A stretch of 64,000 nucleotides of DNA from Ruegeria sp. HKCCA6707 (GCF_013033515.1 NZ_WQEG01000002.1:372001-436000); one strand, 5' to 3'; counted from the first letter of the stretch, positions 37,941 to 46,567 are shown. Program-made: numbers and translations. Notes: generated by a model from the letters alone, not told the origin.

Positions 37941-38210
37941 ATGTCGATTACTGCCGCTGAAAAAGCACGCGTCATGAAAGAATTCGCAACCAAAGACGGC
38001 GACACCGGTTCGCCGGAAGTCCAGGTTGCCATCCTGACCTCGCGCATCAACACCCTGACCGAGCACTTCAAGACCCACAAAAAAGACAACCACGGTCGTC
38101 GCGGTCTGCTGAAAATGGTCGCCCAGCGCCGTAAGCTGCTGGACTACCTGAAGGGCAAAGAAGAAGCACGCTATCAGGACCTGATCAAAAAGCTGGGCAT
38201 CCGCCGCTAA
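37941..38210 (+). CDS. rpsO: 30S ribosomal protein S15
   Basis: 89 residues from the ATG at 37941, with AAAGGAG 8 bases upstream. The S15 signature is complete: [40 protein letters not shown] and [20 protein letters not shown]. It binds the 16S central domain. In most alphaproteobacteria pnp follows directly; here a terminator and two other genes intervene. Confidence 0.98.
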   Translation: MSITAAEKARVMKEFATKDGDTGSPEVQVAILTSRINTLTEHFKTHKKDNHGRRGLLKMVAQRRKLLDYLKGKEEARYQDLIKKLGIRR

Positions 38211-38253
38211 ACGCTTTTTGAATACTGATCTGAATCCAGTAGATACTGGTTCG

Positions 38254-38283
38254 AACGCCCGCCTTTTTGACGGGCGTTTTTCT
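38254..38283 (+). terminator. Rho-independent terminator after rpsO
   Basis: AACGCCCG and CGGGCGTT form an 8-bp GC-rich stem around a 9-base loop and are followed by a T-rich tract (TTTTTCTTT). It is about 44 bases downstream of the rpsO stop, so rpsO is probably separated from the genes that follow. Confidence 0.85.
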
Positions 38284-38299
38284 TTGGGTTACTCACAAG

Positions 38300-38716
38300 T
38301 CACAACCCTGTCGAAGGTTCGAAACCCAGAATATCAAACGTCTTCTTCCCGGCGGTGTTGAATTTTTGGACCCGGTCACCGACGCGAAGTACTGTCAAGC
38401 AACGGAAACGTCCCTTGTCGGCGGCCATGGACACGCAGACCTGGTCAGTGTCGGTTATTGCGAAGGCACCCGCGCCTTGCCAACCCCCATTGGTCAATTC
38501 ACCGCTGACGATGTTATTCGGGTCATAATAGAACCGAAAGGTCTTGTCCCCCGATTTGGCTGTAACTGTGTGACCGATCAAGATCTCCGCAATCTGGTCG
38601 GCGTTGAGCCGCTCTCCACCGTCCGCCAAAGCGTTCTCAAGATCTGTCTGAGCAAAAGCTGCGCAGCCGAAAAATGTGATCAATGCTGCTAGAATAGCTG
38701 AGTTCCGTCGTGCCAT
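38300..38716 (-). CDS. small secreted protein of unknown function
   Basis: 138 residues from the ATG at 38716, behind GGAGACAG. A signal peptide (MARRNSAILAALITFFGCAAFA) precedes a small beta-rich domain with ILIGHTVTAKSGDKTFRFYY, DTDQVCVSMAADKGRFRCLT and VGDRVQKFN. The two Cys flanking VSMAADKGRFR could form a disulfide. It resembles small periplasmic proteins of roseobacters without assigned role. It lies in the inserted segment between rpsO and pnp, and its promoter region is shared with the divergent regulator gene. Confidence 0.7.
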   Translation of the reverse strand: MARRNSAILAALITFFGCAAFAQTDLENALADGGERLNADQIAEILIGHTVTAKSGDKTFRFYYDPNNIVSGELTNGGWQGAGAFAITDTDQVCVSMAADKGRFRCLTVLRVGDRVQKFNTAGKKTFDILGFEPSTGL

Positions 38717-38881
38717 ATTCTGTCTCCAATTCAAAAGCTGTAGTGTCGGGCAGGTCACCCGAGCCGAAAGGTAAGCAAAAGCAGGGCGCTAAACTTGATG
38801 GCAAGCTGACATTTTCTGACATTCTGATAACAATCGCCAAAGCCCGTTGAGCGGTGGCAACGTCACGGGGTAAGTTATGAT

Positions 38882-40519
38882 ATGTACGAGTTTTTGGATT
38901 TCAGACTTGAACCGAAGAAGGGGCTCAGCCGTGGGGGAGAGCCGGTTGCCCTTGAGCCCCAGGCCCTTTTGCTGCTGGAATTCCTGATCAGGCACCGGGA
39001 CAGGATCGTAAGTAAACAAGAGATCATTGATGAAATCTGGAACGGGGCTGCCATCACCGACGCCGCGCTGAATACTCGTATTCGGTCGGTTCGCAAAGCT
39101 CTGGGGGATTCAGCAGCCAGTTCTAACTTTATCAAAACTTTCCCCAAACGCGGGTTTCAATTCGTTGCGCCAGTGCAGCCGGTTGAGCCTCCTCCAGGTT
39201 TCGCGGAAACGCCCTTTAAACGCAGGGCCCTTTTGGCTGGTCTGATCATGAGCCTTGCACTTGTCGCGTTTGCAATTCTCGGTTTTCGCGATCCGACTAC
39301 GTTGCCAGAGGGCGAAAAGCCATCGCTAGCCGTCGTCAGATTTGACAATCTTAATGGCGAGAGCGCGGGACAGTACTTTGTCGATGGCCTTACGGACAAT
39401 CTGATCGCACAGTTGTCGCGCAATCGAGAGCTGTTCGTAGTCTCAAGCGCGACAATGTTTTCCTTTTCTGACGGTCAGTCGACGCCCATCGAAATCGCAA
39501 GAGAGCTAGGGGTCAATTACGTTGTCCGAGGCAGTGTCCGACGCGAGGGCGACCTGGTGCGCATCAGCGGAGAACTGATCGACGTCGCGGCGAGCGAGAC
39601 CATCTGGGCGGAAGCGTTCGAGCGTCAAATGACGGACATCTTCAGCGTTCAGGACGACATCAGCCAAGCCATCGCCGGTCGGTTGCTTCCGGAAATCTAT
39701 CAGTCAGACGTGGTGCGATCACAGGATAAACCAACTCAAGACATCGGCGCATGGGATTTGTATCTGCGGGGTCGCGCACGACAGGCGGTGTTCTCGAAAG
39801 AGGCTCAGGAAGAAGCAGTCCAATTTGCACAAGACGCCATACAAGCCGATCCGAATTTCGCAGCGGCGCACAGCCTGCTGGCACGGGCTCTTGGAACAAT
39901 CTTCTTTTTTCAGTGGTCCGATGACCCGCAGGATACGTTGGTTTCGGCAACCCAATCCGCAAGACGCGCGATAGAACTGGACGACCAGGACGCGCAGGCT
40001 CATGCGGCGCTGGGGTATATCTATCGCTTTACGGGCGAGGTCGATCCGGCCATTGCAAACTTGGAACGCGCTGTTGCGCTGAATCCGAATGACGCGCGTA
40101 TCCGGCTAGAGCTTGCACATACATTTGACTGGTTTCGGATGCAGGAACGCGCATTGCCCGAGATTGAAATGGCGATCAAACTCAGCCCGCGCGATCCTTT
40201 GTTGCAGAACATGCTCTTTTACAAAGGACATATCCTGTTTCACCTTGGGCGCCACAACGAAGCACTGGAGGTTGCGCACCAGTTGGGCGCTGTCGCGACC
40301 AGCAATACGTGGCGGCTGTTTCATCATTTGCTGAGCGCCGCGAACCTGAACGAGTTGGGTCGGGGTGAGGACGCGCAGAAGGCTGTCAACGCTGCGTTGG
40401 AGATAAACCCCAACCTGTCAATTTCAGCAATGCAACGGCAGTTCGCAGGCTCGAAGAACCATCCAGAAAACCGACGGATATGGTTGTCCAGCCTGAAGCA
40501 AGCTGGCGTTCCGGATTGA
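38882..40519 (+). CDS. CadC-like membrane regulator: winged helix, TM helix, TolB-like and TPR domains
   Basis: 545 residues. Residues 1-95 are an OmpR/PhoB-type winged helix (EPQALLLLEFLIRHRDRIVS, NTRIRSVRKALGD, FPKRGFQFVA). A membrane helix lies at about 115-136. Residues about 145-270 match the TolB-like segment found in adenylate-cyclase-type regulators (SLAVVRFDNLNGESAGQYFV, VNYVVRGSVRREGDLVRISG). TPR repeats fill about 290-540. No catalytic cyclase domain is present. It probably senses something outside the membrane and controls nearby or distant genes. AT content is higher than in pnp. Confidence 0.88.
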   Translation: MYEFLDFRLEPKKGLSRGGEPVALEPQALLLLEFLIRHRDRIVSKQEIIDEIWNGAAITDAALNTRIRSVRKALGDSAASSNFIKTFPKRGFQFVAPVQPVEPPPGFAETPFKRRALLAGLIMSLALVAFAILGFRDPTTLPEGEKPSLAVVRFDNLNGESAGQYFVDGLTDNLIAQLSRNRELFVVSSATMFSFSDGQSTPIEIARELGVNYVVRGSVRREGDLVRISGELIDVAASETIWAEAFERQMTDIFSVQDDISQAIAGRLLPEIYQSDVVRSQDKPTQDIGAWDLYLRGRARQAVFSKEAQEEAVQFAQDAIQADPNFAAAHSLLARALGTIFFFQWSDDPQDTLVSATQSARRAIELDDQDAQAHAALGYIYRFTGEVDPAIANLERAVALNPNDARIRLELAHTFDWFRMQERALPEIEMAIKLSPRDPLLQNMLFYKGHILFHLGRHNEALEVAHQLGAVATSNTWRLFHHLLSAANLNELGRGEDAQKAVNAALEINPNLSISAMQRQFAGSKNHPENRRIWLSSLKQAGVPD

Positions 40520-40713
40520 TCGCTGCGCCGGATTTGACGCGCTGATGCAGGAAAACGGCTGAATTAACAGTTAAACTGGCTTGTGCGTGCAACTCTGCGC
40601 GTTTTCTTTGGCCGTCGTTCCCACTTCCCTTTATCCCCAAACTCCTGTATGCGCCCAGCATCTGAGACGTTGTGCCCTGACCCCGGCACTCGAATGGAAG
40701 ATAAAGTGGGGTC

Positions 40714-40769
40714 GGCGGCAATGGGGCCGCCATGCAAAACCGGAGACCCGCAGGGGCGGGAGTGCTCCG
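40714..40769 (+). promoter_or_regulatory. paired hairpins in the pnp leader
   Basis: A first hairpin pairs GGCGGC (40714-40719) with GCCGCC (40726-40731). A second, larger one pairs CGGAG (40741-40745) with CTCCG (40765-40769) and, inside it, CCCGC (40747-40751) with GCGGG (40756-40760). It ends 4 bases before the AGGA ribosome site of pnp. In E. coli a pnp leader stem is cut by RNase III and lets PNPase repress itself; a similar role here is inference. Confidence 0.5.
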
Positions 40770-40784
40770 TTCTAGGATACGCAT

Positions 40785-42932
40785 ATGTTTGATGTAACGA
40801 AGAAATCAATGCAGTGGGGCGAAGAGACGCTTACACTGGAAACCGGCAAGGTTGCCCGTCAGGCGGACGGCACCGTGATTGCCACGCTGGGCGAAACCAG
40901 CGTCATGGCCAACGTGACCTTTGCCAAGCAACAAAAGCCTGGTCAGGACTTTTTCCCGCTGACCGTCCATTACCAAGAGAAATACTATGCCGCCGGTAAG
41001 GTTCCGGGCGGCTTCTTCAAGCGCGAGGCGCGCCCGACCGAAAAAGAGACGCTGACCGCGCGTTTGATCGACCGTCCGATCCGCCCGCTGTTCGTTGACG
41101 GTTTCAAAAACGAAGTTTTGGTGATGTGCACCGTTCTTTCGCACGATCTGGTCAACGACCCCGATATCGTGGCGATGATCGCGGCCTCGGCTGCGCTGAC
41201 CATTTCCGGCGCGCCGTTCATGGGCCCGATCGCCGGTGCCCGTGTTGGTTTCGTGGATGGTGAATATGTCCTGAACCCAACCGTGGACGACATGCAGGAC
41301 CTGCGCCTGAACCCTGAACAGCGCCTGGATCTTGTTGTCGCTGGCACCAAAGACGCCGTGATGATGGTAGAATCGGAAGCCTATGAGCTGTCTGAGTCCG
41401 AGATGCTGGGCGCCGTGACCTTTGCGCATGAGCAAATCCAGCCAGTTATCGACCTGATCATCGGTCTGGCCGAAGAAGCCGCGAAAGAGCCGTTTGAATT
41501 CGCCGCTCCTGATTATTCCGAGCTGTACGCTGCTGTTTCCGCAGCCGGTGAAGAGCAGATGCGCGCCGCCTTTGCGATAACCGACAAGCAAGAGCGCACC
41601 GCTGCGGTTGCTGCGGCCCGTGAAGCGATCAAGGAAGCGCTGACCGAGGAACAGCTGGAAGACGCGAACCTCGGCTCAGCGATGAAAAAGCTGGAAGCTG
41701 GCATTCTGCGTGGCGACGTCGTCAAAGGCGGCAAGCGGATCGACGGTCGCTCGACCACTGATGTCCGCGCGATTGAGGCTGAAACCTCGCTGCTGCCGCG
41801 CACCCATGGTTCCGCCCTGTTCACCCGTGGTGAAACACAGGCGCTGGCCGTGACCACACTGGGCACCGGTGACGACGAACAGTTCATCGACGCGCTGCAT
41901 GGCAACTTCAAATCGAACTTCCTGCTGCACTATAACTTCCCGCCCTATTCGGTTGGTGAAGTGGGCCGCGTGGGTTCGCCCGGCCGTCGCGAGATCGGCC
42001 ACGGCAAGCTGGCATGGCGTGCCTTGCAGGCGGTTCTGCCCGCGCCAACTGACTTCCCCTATACGATCCGCATCGTGTCCGAGATCACCGAATCCAACGG
42101 TTCCAGCTCGATGGCATCGGTCTGCGGCGGTTCGCTGTCGATGATGGATGCGGGTGTTCCCCTCAAGGCACCGGTTGCCGGTGTTGCGATGGGTCTGATC
42201 CTGGAAGATGACGGCGACTATGCGGTTCTGACCGACATTCTGGGTGACGAAGACCACCTGGGCGACATGGACTTCAAAGTGGCAGGTACCGAAAACGGTA
42301 TCACCTCGCTTCAGATGGACATCAAGGTTGCGGGCATCACGCCCGAGATCATGGAAAAAGCCCTGGCGCAGGCCAAAGACGGCCGGATGCACATCCTGGG
42401 TGAGATGGGTAAAGCACTGTCCGAAACCAACGAGTTCTCGGTCCACGCCCCGCGCATCGAGACCATGAACATCCCCACCGACAAGATCCGTGAAGTGATC
42501 GGTTCGGGCGGTAAGGTCATCCGCGAGATCGTGGAAACCTCGGGTGCCAAGGTCGACATCAACGATGATGGCGTCATCAAAATCGCCTCGCCCGATGGAG
42601 AGTCGATCAAGAAGGCCTATGAGATGATCCACTCGATCGTCGCCGAGCCGGAAGAAGGTCAGATCTATACTGGGAAAGTGGTCAAGATCGTCGATTTCGG
42701 CGCTTTCGTGAACTTCTTTGGCAAGCGCGACGGTCTGGTCCATGTCTCGCAGATCGAAAACCGCCGCCTGAACCATCCGTCGGATGTTCTGAAGGAAGGT
42801 CAGGAAGTAAAGGTCAAGCTGCTGGGCTTCGACGACCGCGGCAAGGTTCGCTTGTCGATGAAAGTTGTCGATCAGGAGACGGGCGAAGAAGTCGTGCCTG
42901 AGAGGAAAGAAAAGAAAGAAGACGCAGAATAG
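40785..42932 (+). CDS. pnp: polyribonucleotide nucleotidyltransferase (PNPase)
   Basis: 715 residues with the full layout: two RNase PH domains (about 1-230 and 315-545; [50 protein letters not shown] [40 protein letters not shown]), a helical linker, a KH domain ([15 protein letters not shown]) and an S1 domain ([20 protein letters not shown]). It degrades RNA phosphorolytically. AGGA lies 7 bases before the ATG. The 265-base upstream gap holds two hairpins. Confidence 0.98.
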   Translation: MFDVTKKSMQWGEETLTLETGKVARQADGTVIATLGETSVMANVTFAKQQKPGQDFFPLTVHYQEKYYAAGKVPGGFFKREARPTEKETLTARLIDRPIRPLFVDGFKNEVLVMCTVLSHDLVNDPDIVAMIAASAALTISGAPFMGPIAGARVGFVDGEYVLNPTVDDMQDLRLNPEQRLDLVVAGTKDAVMMVESEAYELSESEMLGAVTFAHEQIQPVIDLIIGLAEEAAKEPFEFAAPDYSELYAAVSAAGEEQMRAAFAITDKQERTAAVAAAREAIKEALTEEQLEDANLGSAMKKLEAGILRGDVVKGGKRIDGRSTTDVRAIEAETSLLPRTHGSALFTRGETQALAVTTLGTGDDEQFIDALHGNFKSNFLLHYNFPPYSVGEVGRVGSPGRREIGHGKLAWRALQAVLPAPTDFPYTIRIVSEITESNGSSSMASVCGGSLSMMDAGVPLKAPVAGVAMGLILEDDGDYAVLTDILGDEDHLGDMDFKVAGTENGITSLQMDIKVAGITPEIMEKALAQAKDGRMHILGEMGKALSETNEFSVHAPRIETMNIPTDKIREVIGSGGKVIREIVETSGAKVDINDDGVIKIASPDGESIKKAYEMIHSIVAEPEEGQIYTGKVVKIVDFGAFVNFFGKRDGLVHVSQIENRRLNHPSDVLKEGQEVKVKLLGFDDRGKVRLSMKVVDQETGEEVVPERKEKKEDAE

Positions 42933-42952
42933 TCAGCTCTTTTTCGAATGAT

Positions 42953-42985
42953 AAAGGCCCCGGTGGAAACGCCGGGGCCTTTTTT
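42953..42985. terminator. bidirectional Rho-independent terminator between pnp and merR
   Basis: AAAGGCCCCGG pairs with CCGGGGCCTTT, an 11-bp stem with an 8-base loop, then a T run on the plus strand. The complementary AAA side gives only a short T tract on the minus strand, though merR converges on it. Confidence 0.88.
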
Positions 42986-43029
42986 GGTTCCCCAAAAGCG
43001 CAACGAATGGGAGTTTTGAGCCCAAAGTT

Positions 43030-43422
43030 TCACTGGTCGGTACGCAGTTTTGAGAGCATGGGGCAAGAGACATTCCCGCTGTCACAGTTGGCTGTGAGTT
43101 CGTTCAGCGCCGCTTCCAATCGCTTCAGCTCGTTTATCTTTTCACGCACATTGAAGATATGAAGCTCAGCCAGCTCTTTTACGGATCGGCAATCCTCTTC
43201 GTCGCCTTCGGTCAGGCTGAGAAGCGTCTTTGTATCGGCTAGCGGAAAACCCAAATCACGGCATTTTTTCAGGAAACGAAGCCTCCCAACATCGTGCGCG
43301 GAGAACATCCGTCGGTTGTTAGTTGCCCGTACTGGTTTGGGCACGATCCCTTCGCGTTCATAGTAGCGTATCGTTTCAATGCCGACACCGCTTTGCCGGG
43401 ATGCTTCCCCAATCTCAAACAT
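43030..43422 (-). CDS. merR: MerR-type mercury-responsive regulator
   Basis: 130 residues. The winged helix shows IGEASRQSGVGIETIRYYER, then a dimerisation coiled coil. Cys78 and Cys113 are 35 residues apart, as are the first two Hg ligands of Tn501 MerR (82 and 117). Cys120 in GNVSCPML is the third, but only 7 instead of 9 residues later. This supports Hg(II) sensing by three thiolates. It is divergent from the merT-like gene and shares an 89-base control region with a 19-bp-spaced promoter. Confidence 0.85.
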   Translation of the reverse strand: MFEIGEASRQSGVGIETIRYYEREGIVPKPVRATNNRRMFSAHDVGRLRFLKKCRDLGFPLADTKTLLSLTEGDEEDCRSVKELAELHIFNVREKINELKRLEAALNELTANCDSGNVSCPMLSKLRTDQ

Positions 43423-43437
43423 GTTAGTTTTCCCGTC

Positions 43438-43468
43438 TTGATCCTGTAGCGACTACAGAAGTTATACA
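43438..43468 (+). promoter_or_regulatory. MerR-controlled promoter with 19-bp spacer and operator dyad
   Basis: The -35 TTGATC (43438-43443) and -10 TATACA (43463-43468) are 19 bases apart, the overlong spacing that MerR proteins correct by untwisting DNA. The dyad CTGTAG-CGA-CTACAG (43444-43458) fills the spacer. It points toward the merT-like gene. Confidence 0.8.
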
Positions 43469-43511
43469 AGAGGCTGACATTTCGACAACTCCAGCCAGTC
43501 AAGGGAATGAA

Positions 43512-43835
43512 ATGCAGAAGCACCTTAGTGTTAGTTACCTGGGATCACTGTCAGCACTCGGCGTCGCGACTTGCTGTGTATTGCCCATAACAATGATGCT
43601 GCTGGGACTAGGAGGCAGTTGGCTAGCCATTTTCGGAAAGATCGCGGCGGCAAGCTACTACGTACTGGCGATTTCGACGGCGCTTGTCGCTATATCGTGG
43701 CTTGTGTCTTATCAGCGCGGCTCCTTAGCAAAGTTGAAATGATGGCTTTCGGGGACAACCGCAATCACCGCGTTAGCTTGGGTCGTCGTCTTTAACGAAG
43801 CCCGGATCAACGATTACCTGATAATGCAGATGTGA
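43512..43835 (+). pseudogene. merT-like mercury transporter with an in-frame TGA
   Basis: The first 76 codons encode a MerT-like N-terminus: helix one with the Hg-binding vicinal pair C21-C22 (GVATCCVLPITMMLLGLGG) and helix two (YYVLAISTALVAISWLVS). TGA at 43740-43742 stops it after KLK. The same frame then stays open and encodes WLSGTTAITALAWVVVFNEA and RINDYLIMQM, a third helix and C-terminus, to TGA at 43833-43835. Total 107 codons, near the 116 of MerT. The TGA most simply replaces a TGG (KLK-W-W). Alternatively the codon is read through, or the 76-residue product works. Confidence 0.75.
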
Positions 43836-43839
43836 AACA

Positions 43840-44058
43840 ATGACAGAGCAAACTGTAGTGCTTGAAAGCACCCTGACGTGCCCGAAGTGCGGTCACAGCG
43901 AAACCGAAATAATGCCGACAGATGCTTGCCAGTGGTTCTATGAATGCAAGTCTTGCGCCGTAGTCTTGAAGCCGTTGGAAGGAGATTGTTGCGTCTACTG
44001 CTCCTATGCCACGGTGCCTTGCCCACCGATCCAGAATGACGATAGGTGTTGCGGATAA
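43840..44058 (+). CDS. GDCCVxC-motif cysteine-rich small protein
   Basis: 72 residues, of which 11 are Cys (14, 17, 30, 36, 39, 50, 51, 54, 61, 70, 71). TCPKCGHSETEIMPTDAC and FYECKSCAVVLKP look like a zinc-ribbon; GDCCVYCSY and a CC end follow. The GDCCVxC family includes selenoproteins and is often encoded beside merR/merT genes; this copy has only Cys. No good Shine-Dalgarno precedes it, and it begins 4 bases after the readthrough stop of the merT-like frame, suggesting translational coupling. Possibly a metal-binding factor in Hg handling; not experimentally known to me. Confidence 0.8.
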   Translation: MTEQTVVLESTLTCPKCGHSETEIMPTDACQWFYECKSCAVVLKPLEGDCCVYCSYATVPCPPIQNDDRCCG

Positions 44059-44100
44059 TAAAGTCAGATTTGTCCTTGCTATGGCCACTAAGATCAGCAA

Positions 44101-44126
44101 CACCCACGCAGCAATCTGCGCGGGTG
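44101..44126 (+). terminator. weak hairpin after the mercury genes
   Basis: CACCCACGCA and TGCGCGGGTG pair over 10 bp with one mismatch around a 6-base loop. It is followed by CTTCTC rather than a T run, so it is at best a weak terminator. Confidence 0.35.
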
Positions 44127-44160
44127 CTTCTCTCAAAGAACCAGAACACCACTTGCCGCA

Positions 44161-44595
44161 TCACTCCGGGCGCACGACAAGCTGCGGTTCGCCGTTTGAT
44201 GTGTGGCGTGGGGATCGTCCGTCCCAGCCTATGTCGCCAGTGACACGGTGGCGGAAGGATGAGAAACTGTCGAACGTCACCACGTCCACGGGGTCGTCGA
44301 ATTGCAAGGTCAGGCGACGGTGTTCGCCGTCTCCTAGCATTGTCATCCCGCGGATTTCGGCCGTAAATGCCTGACCCAGATAGTGGCCGGACACGCGGTC
44401 TCCAACGCGCAGATGCAGCCGGTTTCCCGCTTGTGCGTGCAAGGTGTTCCAGTCTCGGGCGCCATGTTGATGAGCGATAAGTTCCAGCGCCTTGCTGTGC
44501 GTGATGTCTACACCTTCGGCAGACAGGTGTTGGCGCAGCCGTTTGGCCTGCGTTTTTAGGTCTTCGATCGAAGGGATCGGTTTTGACACGGTCAT
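44161..44595 (-). CDS. glyoxalase-related (Glyoxalase_8-like) protein
   Basis: 144 residues. The N-terminal 55 residues (SIEDLKTQAKRLRQHLSAEG, HSKALELIAHQHGARDWNTL) match the helical domain seen in the 'glyoxalase-related' family often found on plasmids and near mobile genes. The rest is beta-rich (LRVGDRVSGHYLGQAFTAEI) and has no clear metal-site triad. GAGG precedes the ATG. Its position beside the mercury island hints at accessory DNA. Function unknown. Confidence 0.7.
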   Translation of the reverse strand: MTVSKPIPSIEDLKTQAKRLRQHLSAEGVDITHSKALELIAHQHGARDWNTLHAQAGNRLHLRVGDRVSGHYLGQAFTAEIRGMTMLGDGEHRRLTLQFDDPVDVVTFDSFSSFRHRVTGDIGWDGRSPRHTSNGEPQLVVRPE

Positions 44596-44772
44596 GTTTG
44601 CCTCGTTTCCTAAAACGGGCGCGAAGTCAGGACGGTGTTCGCATTGCCATCCGCGCGCCTGGAAAAGGGCAACAGATGTTTGGTCAAGCGGGTTTCACCA
44701 AAGCCAAAGGGCCGCGAACGGCAGGAGACCCGAACCTGCCCGCCTTTTGGCATTCGCCGGGCGGCCTGTCAA

Positions 44773-45642
44773 TCAGACCGCGTTGTGCAACTCGCTATCG
44801 GGTTCAAGATGGATGACAAAGACCGATCCGGGAAATCTGTCTTTCAGCGCCGCTTCGATCTGATCGCAGATGTCATGGGCCGCGGCCACGGTCATACCGC
44901 CTTCGACCACCAGATGAAATTCGACAAAGATCATGTTTGCGGACCTGCGACCGCGCAGATCGTGGTATTCCAACGCGGGCCCCAAATTGGCCTCGATAAT
45001 GGACCGCACCGCCTTCAGGTCGGGTTCAGATAAGGTGGCGTCCATCAGCCCATCGACCGATTTGCGGATCACTTTCCAGCCTTCCCAAAGGATGTTCAAA
45101 GCAACCAGTATGGCAAGGATCGGATCAAGGATCAGCCATCCGGTTGCAAGCGCAAGCAGCAGGCCGAGGATCACCCCCACCGAGGTGATGATGTCGGTAA
45201 AGATATGCTTTGCGCTGGCCTCAAGCGCGGGAGACGCTTGCCGCCGTCCGATCTGCAACAGCATGAACGCCCAGGCTGCGTTGATCGCCGTGGCCAAAGT
45301 GTTGACCACCAGCCCCAAGGTTGGGGTGTCGTGCAACTGCGGCGACGGCAGAGCCATAATCGCCTCGCGCAGGATCAGCAACGCTGCCAGAACGATCAGT
45401 GTGCCTTCGACCACCGCCGAAAGGTATTCGGCCTTTTTATGACCAAACGGGTGTTTCGCGTCAGGCGGCTTGCCCGCGACCCAGACGGCAAAGAACGCAA
45501 GCAGCGCTGCCACCACATTGACTACGGATTCCAAGGCATCCGAAAGCAGGGCAACCGATCCTGTCAGGTGCCAGGCCAAAAGCTTCAACGCCAATACCGC
45601 GATGGAAATCGGGATCGACCACAGGGCGAATTTCTGGATCAT
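44773..45642 (-). CDS. cation diffusion facilitator metal efflux protein
   Basis: 289 residues from the ATG at 45642; the frame extends about 33 codons upstream without similarity. Six membrane helices (about 1-205) include LLSDALESVVNVVAALLAFF with the transport-site Asp, and ALEASAKHIFTDIITSVGVI with the HxxxD site, followed by a cytoplasmic domain (about 205-289; HDLRGRRSANMIFVEFHLVV). FieF/MamB-like; substrates could be Zn, Fe, Mn or Cd. No Shine-Dalgarno is strong. Confidence 0.9.
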   Translation of the reverse strand: MIQKFALWSIPISIAVLALKLLAWHLTGSVALLSDALESVVNVVAALLAFFAVWVAGKPPDAKHPFGHKKAEYLSAVVEGTLIVLAALLILREAIMALPSPQLHDTPTLGLVVNTLATAINAAWAFMLLQIGRRQASPALEASAKHIFTDIITSVGVILGLLLALATGWLILDPILAILVALNILWEGWKVIRKSVDGLMDATLSEPDLKAVRSIIEANLGPALEYHDLRGRRSANMIFVEFHLVVEGGMTVAAAHDICDQIEAALKDRFPGSVFVIHLEPDSELHNAV

Positions 45643-45715
45643 CAAGCCGGTTTCTTGCTGCCTCACCCTTTGTGTAGCATCCAGGCGCCGGTTCCGCCTG
45701 CCTTTTTTGCAACGA

Positions 45716-46567
45716 TCAGGCGTCGGCCTGCGCGGCCTCATAGGCCAACATCGCGCGTTTGACCGGCAAGCCCCAGTGATACCCCCCCAAACCGCCCGAT
45801 TTGCGCAGGGCGCGGTGGCAGGGGATCAACCAGCTGACCGGGTTGCGCCCGACCGCCGTTCCCACCGCCCGCACCGCCTGAGGTGTGCCGACGCGTTGGG
45901 CAATCTCGGAATAGGTGGTGACCTGACCCGAAGGAATGTGCATCAGCGCCTCCCACACCTTGATCTGCAAAGGTGATCCGATCAGGTAGAGCGGCGTCGG
46001 CTCCAGCCGATCACTGGCCGCGCCAAAGGCGCTGAGCACCCAAGGTCGCAGGCGCATCGGATCTTCGACAAACTGTGCCTTGGGCCAGCGCGAGATCATG
46101 TCCTCCATCGCAGCTTCTTCGCCAGTTTCAGCGCCAAAGGCTATGCCGCAGATACCCTTGTCGGTTCCCATGACCAATGCCGGGCCAAAGGGGCATTCGA
46201 ACCAGCCCCAATAGATCGTCAGCCCGTCACCTTTGCGGGCGTATTCACCGGGGCTCATGGATTCCCACTTCAGGAACAGATCGTGCAACCGGCCGCTGCC
46301 GGACAACCCGACGTTATGGGCGGTTTCCAATGTCGTGAACCGCTCGCGCAGCAGCGCCTTGGCGTGGCCCAGCGTCAGATATTGCTGGTACCGTTTCGGC
46401 GATACCCCGGTCCAGCGCGAGAACAGACGCTGGAAATGCGCCGGGCTCATATCCATCTGGCGGGCCAGATCTTCGAGGCTGAGGGATTCGCCGCCTTGAT
46501 CGATCAATTCGATCGCGCGGCGCATGACGTTGTAATGGTATCCGCTTTCGGGGGCCTGGACGTTCAT
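45716..46567 (-). CDS. AraC-type HTH / methylated-DNA-protein cysteine methyltransferase (Ada-like without the N-terminal domain)
   Basis: 283 residues from the ATG at 46567, with GAGG about 6 bases upstream. Residues about 10-110 are an AraC helix-turn-helix (LSLEDLARQMDMSPAHFQRL, FSRWTGVSPKRYQQYLTLGH). The Ogt domain (about 115-280) has the active site PCHR in NPVSWLIPCHRALRKSGGLG and the Arg finger region IPSGQVTTYSEIAQRVGTPQ. It lacks the Cys-rich phosphotriester domain of Ada. It repairs O6-methylguanine and may regulate transcription. Confidence 0.92.
   Translation of the reverse strand: MNVQAPESGYHYNVMRRAIELIDQGGESLSLEDLARQMDMSPAHFQRLFSRWTGVSPKRYQQYLTLGHAKALLRERFTTLETAHNVGLSGSGRLHDLFLKWESMSPGEYARKGDGLTIYWGWFECPFGPALVMGTDKGICGIAFGAETGEEAAMEDMISRWPKAQFVEDPMRLRPWVLSAFGAASDRLEPTPLYLIGSPLQIKVWEALMHIPSGQVTTYSEIAQRVGTPQAVRAVGTAVGRNPVSWLIPCHRALRKSGGLGGYHWGLPVKRAMLAYEAAQADA

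Noticed and set aside
41676..42776. 366-codon frame antisense to pnp
   Set aside because: It lies wholly within the certain pnp coding sequence and shows no similarity to a known protein.
43740..43742. Selenocysteine at the TGA in the merT-like gene as the default reading
   Set aside because: The surrounding sequence (KLK-stop-WLSG) fits a lost tryptophan better, and no obvious SECIS-like stem follows. Kept only as an alternative.
43512..44058. A complete mercury resistance operon
   Set aside because: No merA, merP or merC is found nearby, and merT appears interrupted; only a minimal locus can be claimed.
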